A stretch of 64,000 bases of DNA from Edaphochlamys debaryana (taxonomy: Eukaryota > Chlorophyta > Chlorophyceae > Chlamydomonadales), in assembly GCA_016858145.1 (NCBI GenBank), contig JAEHOE010000015.1, forward strand, positions 372,001 through 436,000. The letters are read 5' to 3'. This document shows positions 10,043 through 19,900 of this stretch, in pieces (within the stretch, counting starts at the first letter, position 1; each line of letters opens with the position of its first letter). The position numbers and the translations under genes are program-made. A model generated the notes under the pieces. That model did no database searches, was not told the DNA's origin, and saw only the letters and a program-made list of their open reading frames with translations.

Positions 10043-11398
10043 GACCGTGGGGTCGGGGGGAGCCGGGGAGGGCCCGCCACGTTGCCCAGCGCAGGGTGTG
10101 TCCGCCATCGTGGTGTCACCAGCGGAGTCCGCGGCGCCCGCAGCAGCGGGGGGCCCCGTGGGGGCGGCCGCGGGCGGCGCGGCGCGCGCGCGCTTGGGGT
10201 CGGGGGCAAGCGGGAGCCCCCTCGCCGCGTCGGGGGCGGCCACCGCGAGCAGGGAGGCCAGGAGGAGGGGATCCGCCCCAGTGTCCACCGCCATGGGCTC
10301 CTGCGGGTCGCCGGGCAGGGGGCCGGCCGGGCCGGGGGGCGCACCCAGGGCCAGGGCCGCAGGGCCAGGGGCAGCCGCAGCCGCCCCGCCGCGTCCCTCA
10401 CCGCTGCCGCCGGCGGCACTGCCGCCGCTCGCCGCCGCCGCCGCTGCCGCCGCGGCCGCAGCCCCCGCCTCCGCCGCGGCCTCCGCCGCCGCCACCGCCG
10501 TCTGCCGCTGGACCAAGGCAAACGCCGCCTCCTGCGCGGCGTCGGCCACGACCGCCGGGTCCTGCCCGGGCTCCGCCGCTGCCACCGTCGCCCACGTCGG
10601 CACGCCCGCCGCCGGAGCCGCCGGGGCTGCCCGGGCCGCCGGCGCCGCCTCCATCGCCAGGTACTCATCATGGGAGATGCAGTAGCACTCGAGGAGCTCG
10701 TCGGGGCAGCCCTCAGTGACTAGCGCCAGAGTGAAGGAGGTCTCCCCAGGGCCGAGGCCGAGGTCCGTGCCAGCGGGAACCAGGGCGCAGTAGCGGTCGC
10801 CGTAGCAGCCGCCGGACAGCAGATCACGAAACGGGATGACCGAAAGCACGTCGGGGATGGCGGCGCGCAGCTGGGAGAGGGCGCCAACGACGGTAGTCGC
10901 AGCGTGCCATCCCGCCGTGTAGATGCCGAACGGGGGGTCGGGTAGCGGGCGGACCGGGAGGCAGGCGGCCAGAGTGCCGCGGGAGGCGAGGAAGCGGATG
11001 ACGGGGGCGGCGGCCAGGAAGGCCCGACCATCCGCCGACAGCTCACTGCGCTCGTTGAGCCGCAGCTTCAGGGCCTCAAACTGGGGAAGCGTGAAGCGGG
11101 CCTCCCGCCGAGCGTGGACTGCCAGCGAGGCTGCCTGCTTGAACTCCCATGCACCGACCAGGGCCGGCGCGTCCGCCATCGAGCCCCCCAGAGTCAGCGC
11201 ACGTAGCAGCGCCGCCGAGAGCTGCTGAGGCCGACCGCGCGCCACGTGGAGGCATTGCGATGGGAACCGCGCTTCGAAGACCACGGAGACCGTCCGCGCA
11301 GCGACCCGCTCCGCGCGATAGGCAGGAACACTGGCTATGCGGAACATGCGAGGCGGGGCCCGCGCGCCACTCGGCGCGGGGGCGACAACCCGCTTCAT
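10040..11398 (-). CDS. LINE ORF1 protein, Ala-rich C-terminus
   Basis: An ORF of about 452 residues from the first ATG (11398) to a TAA at 10042-10040. The N-terminal half is globular-looking (SVVFEARFPSQCLHVARG, FKQAASLAVHARREARFTLP, AGWHAATTVVGALSQLRAAIPDVLS, then CPDELLECYCISHDEYLAME). The C-terminal half is Ala/Gly/Pro low complexity with an Ala-rich helix. No CCHC knuckle or RRM is evident. Its position immediately upstream of the EN-RT ORF and on the same strand identifies it as ORF1, expected to bind the element RNA. The stop codon overlaps the ORF2 start as TAATG, implying coupled translation. Confidence 0.8.
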   Translation of the reverse strand: MKRVVAPAPSGARAPPRMFRIASVPAYRAERVAARTVSVVFEARFPSQCLHVARGRPQQLSAALLRALTLGGSMADAPALVGAWEFKQAASLAVHARREARFTLPQFEALKLRLNERSELSADGRAFLAAAPVIRFLASRGTLAACLPVRPLPDPPFGIYTAGWHAATTVVGALSQLRAAIPDVLSVIPFRDLLSGGCYGDRYCALVPAGTDLGLGPGETSFTLALVTEGCPDELLECYCISHDEYLAMEAAPAARAAPAAPAAGVPTWATVAAAEPGQDPAVVADAAQEAAFALVQRQTAVAAAEAAAEAGAAAAAAAAAAASGGSAAGGSGEGRGGAAAAAPGPAALALGAPPGPAGPLPGDPQEPMAVDTGADPLLLASLLAVAAPDAARGLPLAPDPKRARAAPPAAAPTGPPAAAGAADSAGDTTMADTPCAGQRGGPSPAPPDPTV

Positions 11399-11420
11399 CG
11401 GGACGCTGCAGCACACACCT

Positions 11421-11443
11421 CGGCTAGGCTAGGCTAGGCTAGG
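11421..11443. repeat. Short GGCTA pentamer array at LINE 5' flank
   Basis: About four tandem copies of ggcta/aggct, followed by a (gt)n stretch to about 11468. It lies just outside the LINE ORF1 start and may mark the insertion boundary or belong to the element 5' UTR. From here to 11890 no gene is supported. Confidence 0.7.
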
Positions 11444-11890
11444 CCAGGCGAGACTAGTGTGTGTGTGTGCAGCTGAGTCTCCCGGCTAACTGTCCGAAGG
11501 AGGATGGGACTCTATGCTCCTTGGCATGCCACAGGTCGTCGGGGCTGCAGCACGCGAAGCCTGGTTGTAGCGCGACGACGCCGCGGGAGGTAGCGAAAAA
11601 ATAAACAAAGCTCCTCCCCCTACTAGGCTGCTGTTCCCCTTTGCCACTTTGATCCTCGACCGTCCAGCACCCACCAACCAAACCGTCCACAGCGCAAACA
11701 AGCACAGTCCACGTCCACAGCACAAGCATTGCTCTGCCCCTGACGTTGTATCTTGATCACCGACGGTCCATCGTGAGGCATCCACTGCCAGCGCAGTGAC
11801 CTTAGGCGGAGTCCATGACGCAGCCGCCCCCTCCCCATCCCCCCGGCCACACCCGGTTGCGCATTGCTCTGCCTCCCACCACCTGCCCCC

Positions 11891-14800
11891 TTACTTGCCG
11901 CACGCCGCCTTGTGCCCCGCCGCCCAGTCCGCCTTCTGGCACGCGACGCAGCAGTAGGCGGCCGCGCCCCCGCACCGCCCGCTGCAGCGGAGCAGCGGCC
12001 CCGCCAACGCCTCGCTGTCGCCCACCATGCCGCCGCAGCCCCGGTGCGAGCAGCGCGGGGGCAGCCCCAGCGCTCGCTCCGCCAGGCTCGGGGGCGGTAG
12101 AAGCTGCAGGAAGCTGCACTCGGCCAGCTCTGACGCGACCTCAGGCATCAGCTCAAAAGAGGACCACCCTGCGTTCTTGCCCATCGTCTGGGCCATGGCC
12201 AGTCCAACGCCGGGGCGGCAGTAGTTGAAGGGGGCGGGCTGAGATGGGTTGGAGATGCGGGCAAGCAGGAAGGGCGAACGGGGCGCTCAGCACACAGACC
12301 GGCAAGCATACATGCGGTGAGGAACCGACACGGACAGCGGGCAGAAGCAGCACAACGGTGGTGTATGTAGGCGAGGGAGGTGAGGTGTTCTGTCATCAAG
12401 TGCAGCCACCCACCCATCCATTCCGTGATTCCTCACCTGCATCTGCCGCGGCGCCCTCCGCAGCGCCTGCTCCAGGGCCCGCATCAGCGGCGCGCAGTAG
12501 GCCGCGGCGCGGGCCTCGCAGCCGCCGCGGGGCTTGGACCTCAGCAGGGCCAGCTTGGCCTGCTTCGGGAACCCGATCGACAGCGCGCACACCGCCGTCT
12601 CGACCGCCGAAGCCATGGCTGTGTCCAGGGCCGGTGCCTTGGGGCCCAGGCCGTGCACCCGAGTTAGGGCGTCCAGGCAGCGCCACACGTCGATGTCCTC
12701 GAGCAGCAGCTGCTCCCACTCCGCCGCAGCGGCCTCGAGTCCGGCCTCGACCCTCAGTGTGGCGGACGCGGCCATGAGGTGAGCCGAGGAGAGGACATGG
12801 AAAGCGAGGGCCCCCGCGAATCCCACTTGGTCGCTGTGCGTGGAGGCGCGAAGTGGGTTGCCCAGGATCTGCTCTAGCGCCTCCGTCGCGACGCGGGACG
12901 CGGCGGGCAGCCAGCGGCCGAGCGTGAAGCTGGTGAGTGTCAGCAGCTGGCGCAGCGGCGTGGCGCACAGCTCGGCCCGGAGGGCCGCCGCCAGGGCGGC
13001 AGCGGAGCTGCCGCCGCCTCCGCCGCCTCCGCCGCTGCCTCCGCCGCTGCCGCCAACCCCGCCGGCGCCAGCTCCTGCAGCTGTCCGCCCCCACGCTCCC
13101 CTCCACCAGCCAGGCTGCACGCCCTGCGCATCCGCCACCGCCGCCGCCTCCGGGTGCATCGCCGCGTACGAACGGCTGAGGAGATGCTCCAGGAAGCCGC
13201 AGCTCTCAGCCTCCTCGTAAGCCGGCGCCGCCTGCTGCTGGCGGGCCCCGCCGGCCGCGGGCGGCGGTAGCTGCACCCTGCTGAGCAGCTTGGCCCCCGT
13301 CACCATGAAGGAGGCGGCTGCGGTGGGCTCACCGTAGGCCAGCAGCCCGACTAGGCGCTGACGGAACTCGATTTCATTGCCGGGGAGGAAGGTCGTGAGG
13401 ATGGCGTTAGAGCCCTGGGCGTTCCCGGCCGCGGTGGCGCGGCGGCGGATGAGGGCTTCCGTGAGGGGTAGGACGCCGGCCTCCAGGGCTGCCGCCAGGG
13501 AGCGGAGCGGCTTGGGCGGCGGCAGACCTGTGGGGCGCACGGCAGAGGAACGGGCCGTTGTCCTCGTCAGCACAGCAGCCATAGGCATAGGCATGTGCGG
13601 CGTGTGGCTACCAGTGCCTACCCCGCCAGCCCAGGTACAACTGCAGGCCCTTGTGCCGCCAGGACCTGGGCATCCTGCTGCTGCAGCCGGCCCACGGGCC
13701 GCGGCGCGCCGTCAAGCACTGCTTGCGGCAGCGGCAGGCGCAGGTGCGGGGCCACCCGCGAGCTCGTCTCCAGCTCCCACGCCGCTGCGGAAGCCAGCTG
13801 CATGCCCAGCGCCCGCACCGCGCCCGCGGGCGGCAGCGGCGGCAGCGGTGCCGTGCGGCTGCTGCTGCCGCCGCCTCCACCGCCACCGGAGGTGCTGCTA
13901 CAGCCCGGGGATTGGTTGCGGAAGCTGTGCGTGATGTGCATGCCGGTCCACGTGGACAGCGCGGCGTCCACCACGTCCACCATGACGGGCACGTGGGGCC
14001 CGATGCGGGGCGGCATGCCGACCCAGAACGTGGGCAGTACGGCAGATTGTGGCATGCCGTACAGGGGCCCGGCGTCCAGGTGGTGCAGTGCCGAGGTCGT
14101 GTGTACGAAGAGCAGGTGCTGCAGGGGAGATGAGGAAAGGGAGGAAAGACGGCCAAGAGGGGGTCAGGAAGTTTCGGAGAATGCTGGCAAGGTCACGTGG
14201 GGCGGCCCATGTAGACCAGGGCAGCGTGTGGAACAGCAAGGATCCTGGCAGCTGAAAAGGAAGCTGGATACAAGCGAAGGCTTGGCCCACGCCCACCTGC
14301 ACAGCGGGCCCTCGCAGCAGGGCCTCGCAGAAGGCGCGCCTGTCGGAGCCGAAGGGCGAGTTGCTGTAGGCGGCCCCGAGCAGCTCCACCGTGTTGTACG
14401 CGTGCTGGAGCAGGTCCGGGTAGTTGCCTGCCTTGGCCTGAGCTTGCAGCAGGGTGGACCGCGCCGCGTGCTCGAACAGCCGAGAGCGGTCCGCCAGCTC
14501 GGTCGCGAGGCCCATAGCGCGGTAGGCGCCGCAGTCAGAAGCGCTGAGTGATGCCTGGACGAGGCCATCGATGAGAAGGAGGATGGCGGACACATACCCG
14601 GTCCAGGCCGCGTGCAGCCATGCCGGGCTTGGGGGCGTCGCTGATGACGCTGGCGACGCGGGCGGGTGCGGGTGGAGCGCGAGTACACGGCTGAGCCGGC
14701 CGAGGATGCCCATTCGCAGCATCAGCATGGCGACCTCCTGCTGAACCTTGGAGACGGCTGCCGACGCCGGCCCGATGCCCACGTCAAAGACGCGAGCGAT

Positions 14801-15020
14801 AACGCCCTGAAGCGTCGTAGCTGCGTCCATGATGTCGGAACTGACCGCGAGCTGGACGCTCTCGACCATCCCTGCGGTGGTCGAGACCAGGCAGAGCAGG
14901 TCGACCCGAGCGGCCTTGTCGCCACATAGTTTTATGGCTTGGTCATGGGGTAGAAGCCGGAGTTCAGCCAGCAAGGCCGCGTCGGGCAGCTGCCTGGCGC
15001 CGCGACTCGCGGGCGAAAGG
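11891..15020 (-). CDS. MYND-type zinc-finger protein
   Basis: Minus-strand gene. The last exon (12238-11891) ends in a MYND finger: CSHRGC, LLRCSGRC, AYCCVACQKADW and GHKAACGK, stop TAA at 11891. It joins in phase to a large exon reaching down to 12437 (ends APRQMQ). Upstream conserved-looking blocks are EIEFRQRLVGLLAYGEPTAA, LPTFWVGMPPRIGPHVP (about 14055-13640), and an N-terminal block with LLAELRLLPHDQAIKLCGD, SSDIMDAATTLQGVIARVF and EVAMLMLRMGILGRLSR (about 15000-14310). An Ala/Gly/Ser-rich insert lies in the middle. Known: MYND fingers bind proline-containing partner peptides, and volvocine algae carry large families of long proteins with a C-terminal MYND. Inference: a nuclear or cytosolic protein-interaction factor, function unknown. 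The 5' exon and the junction near 13610 (two competing frames) are unresolved. Confidence 0.7.
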
Positions 15021-15041
15021 CGCTCGTTGGCCGTCCGAATA

Positions 15042-15096
15042 CATACGCGTACGGCAGGCGTACGGCATCCACGTAAACGGCTTCGTGCGGGACCCC
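15042..15096 (+). pseudogene. 54-bp copy of a Nudix gene splice acceptor and exon start
   Basis: This stretch matches, in inverted orientation, the intron-end plus exon-start of the Nudix gene at about 27955-28009, with one mismatch seen. It encodes [12 protein letters not shown] as in the Nudix protein, then diverges. Because it includes intronic sequence it is a DNA-level copy, not a retrocopy. A 21-bp direct duplication (cctggggcctgtccgagtgt) follows at 15101-15142. Confidence 0.8.
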
Positions 15097-15142
15097 GGCA
15101 CCTGGGGCCTGTCCGAGTGTCACCTGGGGCCTGTCCGAGTGT

Positions 15143-16916
15143 CATCGAGGACATCCGAACAACAATGAAGCCCGGGATCTCATGGTGACAGGCGCCGTGT
15201 AAGGCCCGCACGCAGGAGTGGCTGTCCCAGGACACGCGAGCTGCTTGATTGCAGCCATCTTGACAGCAAGGTTCCATCAACCTATTTGTGGGAGGTGGCG
15301 TAGGAAAGGGCTGAGAGGCGACTTGGAGGCTTGAGCAACCAGATCGCGCCAAGTTGCATTGTCCGCCAAATCTGCATGTGGTCCCGCCGCCCGCGCCTTC
15401 CCGGCCGCTCCCGTTCACGACTCGGCCCCCCCACGGCTGTTGTTGCACTCTGCTGGCCCTGCTTTTCGCGCAACCTCGCCTCCCGTTTCCCCTTCCCCCC
15501 CACGGCTACCCGGCTGCCCGGCCTCGCAGCCTCAACCTCCTTCTTGTCCGCAGCACAACTGGTCGCTCTCCCACACGACTGCCGTGCTCACCTGCTTGCA
15601 CTCATGCCTGGGGGCCCGCTCCCGTCTGCTCCACACGTGTTATTGCGTGCCATGTCCCTTACACAGATAGGTCACACCAGATCACACCAGATCCACAGTG
15701 TTGACGGGGTCCCACCACCACCGCCACCAGGTCCTTCCCGAATCCCGAAGCAGGGGCCCTTCCTTATGACCCTGTGCGAGCCTCGTCTCAAGCGTTATGC
15801 AGGGCCCTTATTCCCCACGGCTCGACGTCGGCTGACCCACACATCCGGTTCAAACTGAAGGGCGCCACGGCGAACACAAGACGCCACATTCGGACAATAA
15901 ACATACCTCAGCCCCAGCCCCCTAAGCCGCCTTGCGCCTCGGCTTGCCCGTCTTGGCCGCCGAGATGGCGAGCGGCTCGAGGCACGAACCCCCCCACCAA
16001 CCCCCCCCCGGCACCCCGCACCCCGAACCCCGCAAGCGGACAACCGAACAAACGGCTTACGGTACACAGGCAGTACAGTCCATCAACCGCAACGGAATGA
16101 GACAGGCAAAAGCCTCCGCGTTGTCGGGGGCATACAGCAGACTCACAGGATGCGAGCCAAGACGAAATAGATTAGCAAACCCGTACTACCGACAGACTCT
16201 CGAGCCTCGACTCACACGTCAAGTCCCTCCACTTCGCAACCGGTCAGCGTCAACAGAGAACCATGCGGCAAAGCCACCTGCCACCTCCATGCAACCCGCG
16301 CAGGCAAGCGCAGGGCCCATGCCTGCTCGCAAGCGGGGCCGAGTCCGGCCCTGATGCTCCTCAGCTACGGGCCCTGTGCCGCCCTCCCTTGGGTCCCCCT
16401 CATGCGCGCAAGAGCCTCTTCTCACACCACACCGCTCCGACCAATTACTCCACAGCGCGCACCATTCCCTATGCAATGGCGCGACTACGGAAGCATTCGC
16501 TCTCCGCTCCCCTGGCATCCCTCGAGCTCTCAACACCCCTCACGCTGCCAACGCCGGCGCCGTGCCAGCCACTCCACACCTCGCTCCGCCACATCGCTCC
16601 GTATTGCTCCGTCCGTCCGTCGTATGCTCAGTCCCCTGACTTGCGCCGTCCCCAGTCCCCGCCTGTACAGCCCCCACCCCGGCGCCTTCTTCCACCTCAC
16701 CCGCCTCCTTCGCCGTCCACAACTGCGGCTCACCCTCCCGCCGCCAACCTTCACTCCGCGCTCCGCCAAAGGCCCATGCGTGCTGACCCATGCTCTCGCT
16801 CCTGCACTGGCGCTGCGGACCGTCCATCTCCCCCAGCTGGGGGTGCTTGGACCGCCCGCCTACGCCGGCAACCCCAGGGCTGCTATCCCAGGGGTGCTGC
16901 CTGCCTCCTCTGCCCC
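15143..16916. other. Intergenic, no supported gene
   Basis: Contains only Pro/Ser/Arg-rich shadow frames. It should hold the 5' part of the MYND gene and the 3' UTR of the ABC1 kinase gene. A TTACA (TGTAA on the minus strand) at 15659-15663 is a candidate but distant polyadenylation signal. A short minus-strand frame ending at about 15926 (AISAAKTGKPRRKAA then stop) looks protein-like but has no supported upstream exon. Confidence 0.4.
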
Positions 16917-19900
16917 TTACGAGACCAGCACGCGGTCCGCCCAGGACAGCAGCAGCTGGCGGCCAATGGAGGGCGCGTCGCGCACCACCTCCGTCACCAG
17001 CTTCTGCGGGCGGACGAGAGCAGGTGGGTGGAGGGGGAGCGGGTTGTCAGGTGGGCTGCAAAGACACGGCAGACGGGGCAGCACCCCCGCCCGCCAGCCC
17101 CCAAGCACCCCCCATGCACCCCCACCCCCATCCATCTAACCGCCGGCCCCAAAGCGCTCGCCTGCGGGTTGATGTCGTTCTGCACCAGGCGCAGCAGGTT
17201 GAGCACCTCGGCGACGTGCAGCTTGTTGTCCTCGGTGAGGGCCAGCATGAGCTGGGGGGGGGGGAGCGGGAAGGGTGGGAGGGATAGGGGTGAGGGCGAC
17301 GGGTGAGGGGGGATGGGTGGGATGGGCATGTAGGTCGGGTGATGGATTGCTGGCGCTCGGGGCCAGGGACGCTGCCCAAGCTCCCCGCAGGCAGACATGG
17401 CTGCAAGCAACAGAGAAGCGAGCGAGGGTCGCGCCCGTGCTAGCAGCTGTGGGCGTGCTCCCAGGCTCCCGCCCCCCACGGGCCCCACCCACCTGCGTGC
17501 GCCGTGAGGGAAGGAATTGCTCCCGGGCTCCCCCCCACCCCCACCCCCCCACCTGCGTGCGCAGCTTGTCGTCCAGCAGCAGCACGCGCAGGGCGTCCTT
17601 GGCGGTGTCGCTCAGGTCCAGGCCCGCAGAGGTGGAGGAGGAGGAGGGGCCGCCGGAAGCCGCCGCCGCCGCCGCGCCGCCGCCCCGCCCCGCCGCGCCC
17701 TCCTTGGCCAGCGCCAGGAGGTTCTCCAGCCGCTTCCACTGGAACTTGCCGTCCTGGAACAGCACCTGGGGTTGTGGAAGGAAGAAGAAAGGTGATGCAG
17801 CTGGTTTCAGGGGTCTCAGGGGTGCCGTATGAGCGCGTCAGATGCACACGGGTATTGCTTCGTCAGCAGCTGGAGCGCACCTCAGACGCCATTACCTCGC
17901 TCCCATCCCCTCCACATACACACGCACGCCCACGCCCGCACCTGGAACAGCCGCTCCCTGAGCGCGGGGTCCTCGTCCGTGAGCAGGCGCCGCGCCACGT
18001 AGGGGTAGGCCACCTCCAGGAAGTGGAACTCGGGCTTGAGCGTCATGCAGATGCCCTCCTGCGGTTGGCAGTTGGGCGGTTGGCGGTTGGGTGGTTAGTC
18101 CGGTTGGGCGTTACCATGCCGGGTTCGCCCAACCAACCCGAACCGCTCTCGCGCGCGCCGGTATGGCGCGAGAGCAACGCCGAAGCCCCTTCACGAGCCC
18201 AGCCCCGACTGCTCGCACAAGCAGGGGCCCAGCCACGCACGCACGCACCAACCCGAACCGCTCACGCGCCTCTAAGCAGTCGACACAAGCAACTACGCGT
18301 GCAGCAGCGGGGTGCGCGGGGCCCAGCCACGCACGCACGCACGCACCTGCGTGAGCAGCGAGCGGATGACGAGGGAGTAGCGCTCGGGGATGCGGATGGG
18401 GTACTGGTAGACGAGCTCGTTGAACTTGGAGGTCACGGTGCGGAAATTGAAGTCCGACAGCTGCTGGCCCTTGGAGTCGGCCCAGATCTTCTCCAGCGCG
18501 GGCACGATGGGCTGGATGTCGGTGCCTGCGGTCGAGCGGCCACACAACGAAGAACCAACCACTATGAATGATGAGACCATGAACAGGGCCGGGAACCTAA
18601 AATGCCCCACCCTCCGCGCAGTCAAGAACGGCTGGTTGCCATGTAACCCGCTTGCCCCGTCAGCGCCTCAGCACACACAGGGCCCCCCCGCAGCGCTCCG
18701 CCCCACCCACCCGGCGCCAGGAAGCCCAGCTTGATGAAGTCCTCGGCCATGGCCCGGTAGTCCTCGTTCACGGCGTGCACCACGGCGTCGATCAGCACCG
18801 ACTTGTTGCGGGCAGAGAGCTGGGTGGGGGCGGGGATGGGGCGTGGGTGCATGCGTGGCGTGGGGTGCGTGTATGAGGTGGGGTGAGGAGCGTATCTACG
18901 GGGTGCCGGAGGTAAGCCCCAACACGAGTTCCCTCCCCCCAAACCCCTCGCCCCCCCACCTGCGCCACGTTGCCGAAGTCCACGTAGGCAATGCGGCCGT
19001 CGCGGAGGCAGAAGATGTTGCCCGGGTGGGGGTCGCCGTGGAACAGGCCGAACTGGGGCGGGAGGGAGGGGGAAGGACGGACACGCGGGGGGGGGTCAGG
19101 ACACCGGTACATCGCCTTGGCCAAGGACACCAACTTGAACTACATTCCAGCTGATGGCTGGCGTGTGGCTCACAAGCGACCAGCCCGCCCACATTCTCAA
19201 GCAACCTGCAAATACCACCCTGGCTGGTTGACAGCTTGCCGCTGCCCGGCTCCTCAAAGCCGGGCGGGGGCCTCCTCAGTCCTCACCTCGAGCAGCTGCC
19301 GCAGGCCCGACACCACGCCGCACTTGATGAACTCGTCCACGCGCACGCCCGAGGAGCGGATGGCGTCGGGGGCGGTGCAGCGGATGCCGTCGATCCACTC
19401 CATGACCAGCATGCGGGTGCCGCACAGGTCGGGGCGCACCCAGGGGATCTTGACGGTGGGGTCGGACCTGGGGGGTTGGGGTGTGGGGGGGTGTGGGGGT
19501 TGGGGGAGGGTTGAGGCACGGGGTTGGCGCATGGCAAGCGCAGCCGAGTACAGGGACGCGCTGGTGAACGGTGACAGAAAACACAGACAGCTTGTCGACA
19601 AGAGGGGAACCGGTTCACGAGGGTTCAGGAGGTGAGTGCCTATCCCAATACCGGAACACGCCGCACCGCAGGTCCGCAACCACCCGAGGGAGCCGGTAAC
19701 CAGAGGCCCCGCTAGGCACCCAGACTCTCTAGAGCCTGGCCCCCCACCTGAAGTTGCGCTCAAACTCCTCGATGTTCTTGGCCTCCTGCGTGTAGTCCAG
19801 CTCCTCCAGCAGCTTCTCGCCGAACTCGTCCACGATCAGCCGAGCGTCGCAGCCCAGGCGCCGCCGCGACAGCGCGTCAAACAGGCCGGCGATGGACCTG

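Larger units (their letters stand above)
5350..11450 (-). mobile_element. APE-type non-LTR (LINE) retrotransposon, nearly full length
   Basis: A minus-strand element with two adjacent long ORFs: ORF1 (11398 to 10040) and an endonuclease plus reverse transcriptase ORF2 (10040 to 5537). No LTRs were seen. A TTACA at 5358-5362 reads TGTAA on the element strand about 175 nt after the ORF2 stop and may be its polyadenylation signal. The outer limits given here are therefore approximate. Upstream of ORF1, a short (GGCTA)n array at about 11421-11443 marks the 5' flank. No target-site duplication or 3' tail could be assigned by eye. The domain order (APE endonuclease, RT, C-terminal Cys/His motif, no RNase H recognised) is that of L1-like algal LINEs. 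Confidence 0.9.

Noticed and set aside
9697..10723. Overlapping plus-strand open frames of 267-340 aa
   Set aside because: Antisense shadows of the LINE ORF1/ORF2 junction; Pro/Arg-rich.
11454..11850. Minus-strand open frames upstream of the LINE
   Set aside because: Cys/Trp-rich, no domain, no continuation; more likely LINE 5' flank or UTR.
16263..17306. 347-aa plus-strand open frame
   Set aside because: Pro/Ser/Arg-rich and overlaps antisense to the last exons of the ABC1 kinase gene.
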